From the NCBI GenBank assembly GCA_009760855.2, contig WPIO01000050.1:1111001-1175000 (forward strand): a stretch of DNA of 64,000 nucleotides, given 5' to 3'. The notes beneath the pieces were generated by a model, which worked only from the letters and a program-made list of their open reading frames with translations, was not told the DNA's origin and did not search any database. This document shows positions 60,650 through 64,000 of this stretch, piece by piece (the stretch's first letter is position 1; each line of letters starts with the position of its first letter). The stretch is from Cristatella mucedo. Taxonomy: Eukaryota; Bryozoa; Phylactolaemata; Cristatellidae. A program made the translations under genes and the position numbers.

Positions 60650-61040
60650 AATAATAATAATAATACGTGTGCTAGAGCAGCGTCCTCAGAGAACTCAATC
60701 TTTTTCTAGGCCCTTTACATCTGCTGCAAAGGAAACCCGATCGTATGGTGAGTGGTATGTGGCTTGATAAACAACAAGAATAACATAATGAGGGATGACA
60801 TGCACAGAGACAGCATGTAAGTGTGGTTAGTAGGGTCAGCATGCAAGTGTGGTTAGTGGCAGCATGGAACAGTTTCAGTACGTATAGGCACATAAAGGAC
60901 GAATCATAGGGCCATAACAAGTGCTTTAAAAAATAGGTACGTTTTTAATTTCTTTTTAAATGCGATCAAGTCAGGTGATGTCATGACGGAAGTCGGGATC
61001 GAGCTCCAGGCTCTGGCAGCATACGAACTAAAGACCTAGC
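60650..61040 (-). mobile_element. L2-A-like LINE 3' end, diverged
   Basis: (AAT)n, CCTCAGAGAACTCAATCTTT, a worn 3' untranslated region (with an extra copy of the GTCAGCATGCAAGTGTGGTT segment) and the C-terminal frame to about 61040. Confidence 0.8.
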
Positions 61041-61149
61041 ATGTTGTGGTAGCAATTGTATAACAGAAAATCGAAATGACATCTGTACAATTCGAAAAAC
61101 GCAAATCTCGGTACCTGGTAGGCAGTAAGCAATCGTCGCTAATTGGTCT

Positions 61150-61515
61150 TTGCTATGCATCTACACGGAATTTGTGTATAGTGCAAGGGAGACAATGTAG
61201 TAAAGCCAAATTATGTAATTCACGGGCAGTGCTTGCTTTACGTGGACTCATTGTACACAAACCAATTATAACGGCAGGTTGTATGCCATATGATGCCTCA
61301 GCGGTCTGCAGCTGGACAGCAGATGTCATCGCACAAGAACCGTGGAAGTTAGTTCCACGTTTCTGGTACGTGAGAGCGAGAGCTTCTTTCGCCGACGGCC
61401 ATTAGGCGTGAGAATAAAGCAGCAGACTTATTTTTCACGTAGGACCACAGGGCACGAAGAGGCTGAAACTGGTGGGGCACTTGAGCTAGTCACGAAGTAG
61501 CCAGACCATACCGGG
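61150..61515 (-). mobile_element. L2-C LINE relic, copy 2
   Basis: It shares GTAGTAAAGCCAAATTATG, GTGGACTCATTGTA and GGACAGCAGATGT with 57310-57690 in the same order. The minus strand shows a worn LAQVPHQFQPLRAL segment. Confidence 0.72.
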
Positions 61516-61535
61516 CCTAATGGGTCAGTGTAAGA

Positions 61536-63848
61536 CAGGAGTGGGCAAACATTTTGACTCGCGGGCCACAATGGTTTCTAAAATTTGACAGAGGGGCCGA
61601 GCCGCAATAGGAGAATAATGTGTTCGTGCGAACTAATATAAATTAAACGCAAAAAACATTACATGAAAAGATTTGGCCTTTAACAGGCAGCAAGACACCA
61701 TTGTGCTTAGTTTATTGTATACATTTTATTTAAAAATTTATTAATTTAATAACGTAGTAACAAACTCCCATTGAGTTTCATTGGGAACACTGTTGTTGGT
61801 CTTCTTTTTTCCAAGTGCCTCAATGTCTGGCGTTATATTTGCTGTGGCAATTCTCAAGATAGATCCGAGGTGTTGGTCAGTTAACTTGGATCTGTGACGG
61901 GATTTGTTGATGTTCATGATGCTGACCGTCTGTTCACTCACACAGGTTGAGCCAAACAACGTCAGCATCTTCTGTGCCATGCTCCGGAGGTTTGGAAACG
62001 TAGCTTCGTTAAGTGAAGCATAAAAGTCGTTTAGTATAAAAGAGTTTAACTTCTCCGTCAATACAGAGTCGGACTGAAGATCTATCACTTCTAACGGTAG
62101 CTTTAGTGGTGCTGTTTCGGGGTCTTGTGACAGGGGAGAGGACACCAGCTGAAGTGACTTTTCTATTTTTTCAAAGTCACAGGAACGACGGCCGAATTCT
62201 CCGTGCCGGTCGTCCAGTGATTGTCTGTATTTCTGCATGTTTTAGATCGCCACTTTCCGCATGGCTAGTGTGGGGAAATGAGTGAAAGATTAGTTTGAAA
62301 TTTTTCTGGAGAAAAGAGTCAGCCTGGATTTGAAGGCCCTAGCATTTCTGTACATGTCACGCACAAGTTGATCTTTTCCCTGTAGCTTGGTGTTCAGATC
62401 ATTCATGTGCGTAAGTATGTCCACAGCAAACGCAAAGCCACAAAGCCAGCTCTTGACATTTTGCTTGGGAAATTCGTCGGACCACCCCAAAAACTCCAAA
62501 AATTCAGTTATCTCTTCCTTCAGCTCCCGCACTCTTTGAAAGACTTTGCCCAAACTTAGCCATCAAACACGAGAGTGCTAAAGTAATTCCTGGTGATCTG
62601 CATCGGTTTCTTCCAGGAACGCAATAAAGTGACGATGCCGACTGAAGTCTCCTTGCTCATATAAAGGTAACACGTTTAGCGACTTGATTCACGACATGAT
62701 TTAGCTGCAATACAGACTTACACAGACCTTCCTGATGAATGATGCAGAGAAGGAAAATAACAGCATGATAAGGATTTTCCTCTTTTACTTTTTCTTGCAG
62801 TCTTTTTAGCAGCTCAACGTTTTTCCCAGTTAAATTTGGCGATCCATCCGTGGTGAGATTGACAAGTTTAATCCAAGGTAGCTTCATTCTCTCGATGACA
62901 GCAGACATCTTGTTATACAAGTCCTCTCCCCTCGTTCTTCCTTTCATGGACTCCACGGTCATAAATTCCTCTGTGATCTCAAAACTGTCGCTTCGACAGG
63001 ATAGAAATTAGGAGCTATGCAGTGCCTTTTAAGTCGTTACTTTCATTCATTGCTACTGAATAAAACTTAAAGAAATCCGCCTTTTTGTTTAGTTTAATTT
63101 ACTGGCTTTATCTTCGTCAATCAATTCCCCATGGCGAGTCACAGTTCTGAGTGATAAACTGATTTTTTGAAATTTGCCTTTGCACTCCGGACACAAGAGA
63201 CCTGCTGTCTCAGCCATGCATTCTTTTAAAGATTCACCTTCGGAGAAAGGCTTACTGGCCTTTGCTAATTTGAATGCCAGCAAAAAAAAACTTGCCTTAG
63301 TACATGACTCTTGAATTGCAGTTTGTCTGTGAAAAAAGTTTTTCTGAGTCTGTAAATTAGCCGTCAATCTCTGAGCTGTAGCCGCCCGTTCTTGTGGAGA
63401 CTGTAGACTGGCGTAGTCAGCATGTTTTGTGGCAAAATGATGGCTGATGTTGTATTCTTTAAAAACTGCTACAGCTTCTTGGCATATCAGACATGAAGCT
63501 GTTCATCGGACTTCAGTGAAAAAATATTTCCTTGTCCACTCTTTATTGAACACTCGGCATTCCCTGTCTACTTTTCTTTTTTTGGCTCGCTCATTTTTAC
63601 TGAAGGGATGAAAGTACAAAGCGACAAAATGAAGTAGAGAGTAACCATAATGCATTACACTCAAGGGTCAATGTCTTCGGGATGCGCCATCTGCTGGGGA
63701 AAGATGGGAATTACAGCTAGGTAAAATGATTGAGGTGCCTTTCTAATAAAATTTAATGTATTAGTATAACGTGGATGAGTTCGGCGGGCCGGAATGAAAA
63801 GCCCAACGGGCCATATAAGGCCCACGGGTCGTAATTTGCCCATGTCTG
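61536..63848 (-). mobile_element. hAT-type DNA transposon, whole element, transposase broken
   Basis: The ends are inverted repeats: CAGGAGTGGGCAAACA at 61536 and, on the other strand from 63848, CAGACATGGGCAAATT, followed on both sides by GCGGGCC/GTGGGCC motifs. The size of 2.3 kb suits a single-gene hAT element. The transposase lies on the minus strand. I could not find an 8-bp target duplication: GTGTAAGA on the left does not match GGCGGCAA on the right. Confidence 0.9.
61741..63594 (-). pseudogene. hAT transposase pseudogene (BED finger, GTF2IRD2/ZBED-like)
   Basis: It starts at the ATG at 63594 with the basic motif SEPKKRKVDRE, then a BED-type finger (CLICQ, then HHFATKH). Family segments follow: TQKNFFHRQTAIQESCTKAS, WIKLVNLTTDGSPNLTGKN, FLGWSDEFPKQNVKSWLCGF and the C-terminal dimerisation region LFGSTCVSEQTVSIMNINKS followed by RHRSKLTDQHLGSILRIA. 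The frame is broken by a TGA at 63505-63503 just before the finger, a stop at 63091-63089 and several frameshifts, so no functional protein is possible. The same family gave rise to host genes in vertebrates. Nothing here indicates domestication. Confidence 0.9.
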
Positions 63849-64000
63849 GGCGGCAAGAGTTCTACTCTGTCTAGCCTTAATGGAAGCCATTGAAGCGCCT
63901 CAAGTAAATGAGACGCATGTCTGAACGTCTATAACTTTGTTGCTAGTTTTGTCAGCATATTTATTACTAGCTGTAGTGGCTTAATAGCTTTGTTTTAGGC
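63849..64000. other. Right edge, nothing recognised
   Basis: Short flank after the hAT element. Confidence 0.4.

Noticed and set aside
61528-63856. 8-bp target duplication around the hAT element
   Set aside because: The flanking octamers do not match, even allowing for one or two changes.

Overview
The window is animal nuclear DNA. It has spliced genes with GT-AG introns, abundant L2-type non-LTR retrotransposons, tRNA-derived SINEs, hAT, Tc1-like and pogo-like transposon relics, long dinucleotide repeats and satellites. CpG is not obviously depleted, which suggests an invertebrate rather than a vertebrate. The species cannot be named from the sequence alone.

Three spliced genes can be supported. 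(1) At the left edge, on the minus strand, lie three exons of an unrecognised secreted-type protein (186-3863), with a signal-peptide exon and a CUB-like exon. The gene runs off the window. (2) A complete 13-exon UTP18 gene lies on the plus strand (10136-30382, 509 codons). All splice phases agree. It encodes a WD40 protein of the UTP-B part of the small-subunit processome, which acts in ribosome biogenesis. (3) A complete 12-exon POLE2 gene lies on the minus strand (31098-46893, about 533 codons). It encodes the B subunit of the replicative DNA polymerase epsilon. UTP18 and POLE2 converge, with 715 bp between their stop codons. They are housekeeping genes with no direct functional link beyond their position.

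Most of the rest is repeats. Two abundant LINE families are present: L2-A, with (ATT)n tails, and L2-B, with CATTA-type tails. A third, diverged family (L2-C) occurs twice. One L2-A copy in the last intron of POLE2 keeps an open reverse-transcriptase frame of 399 codons. Two tRNA-headed SINE families are scattered through the window, and one of them has a 3' tail resembling that of L2-A. Between 47 and 64 kb no host gene is recognised. This part holds a Tc1-like relic, four minisatellites, a diverged satellite of about 168 bp that reverses orientation near 53.0 kb, a spaced duplication at 57.7-58.0 kb, a degenerate CCCTAAA array near 60.1 kb, and a hAT transposon with a broken transposase at 61.5-63.8 kb.

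Nothing looks like a prokaryotic operon, CRISPR array, rRNA gene or credible tRNA gene. Gene models were made by reading splice sites and reading frames by eye and by remembered family resemblance. No database search was run.
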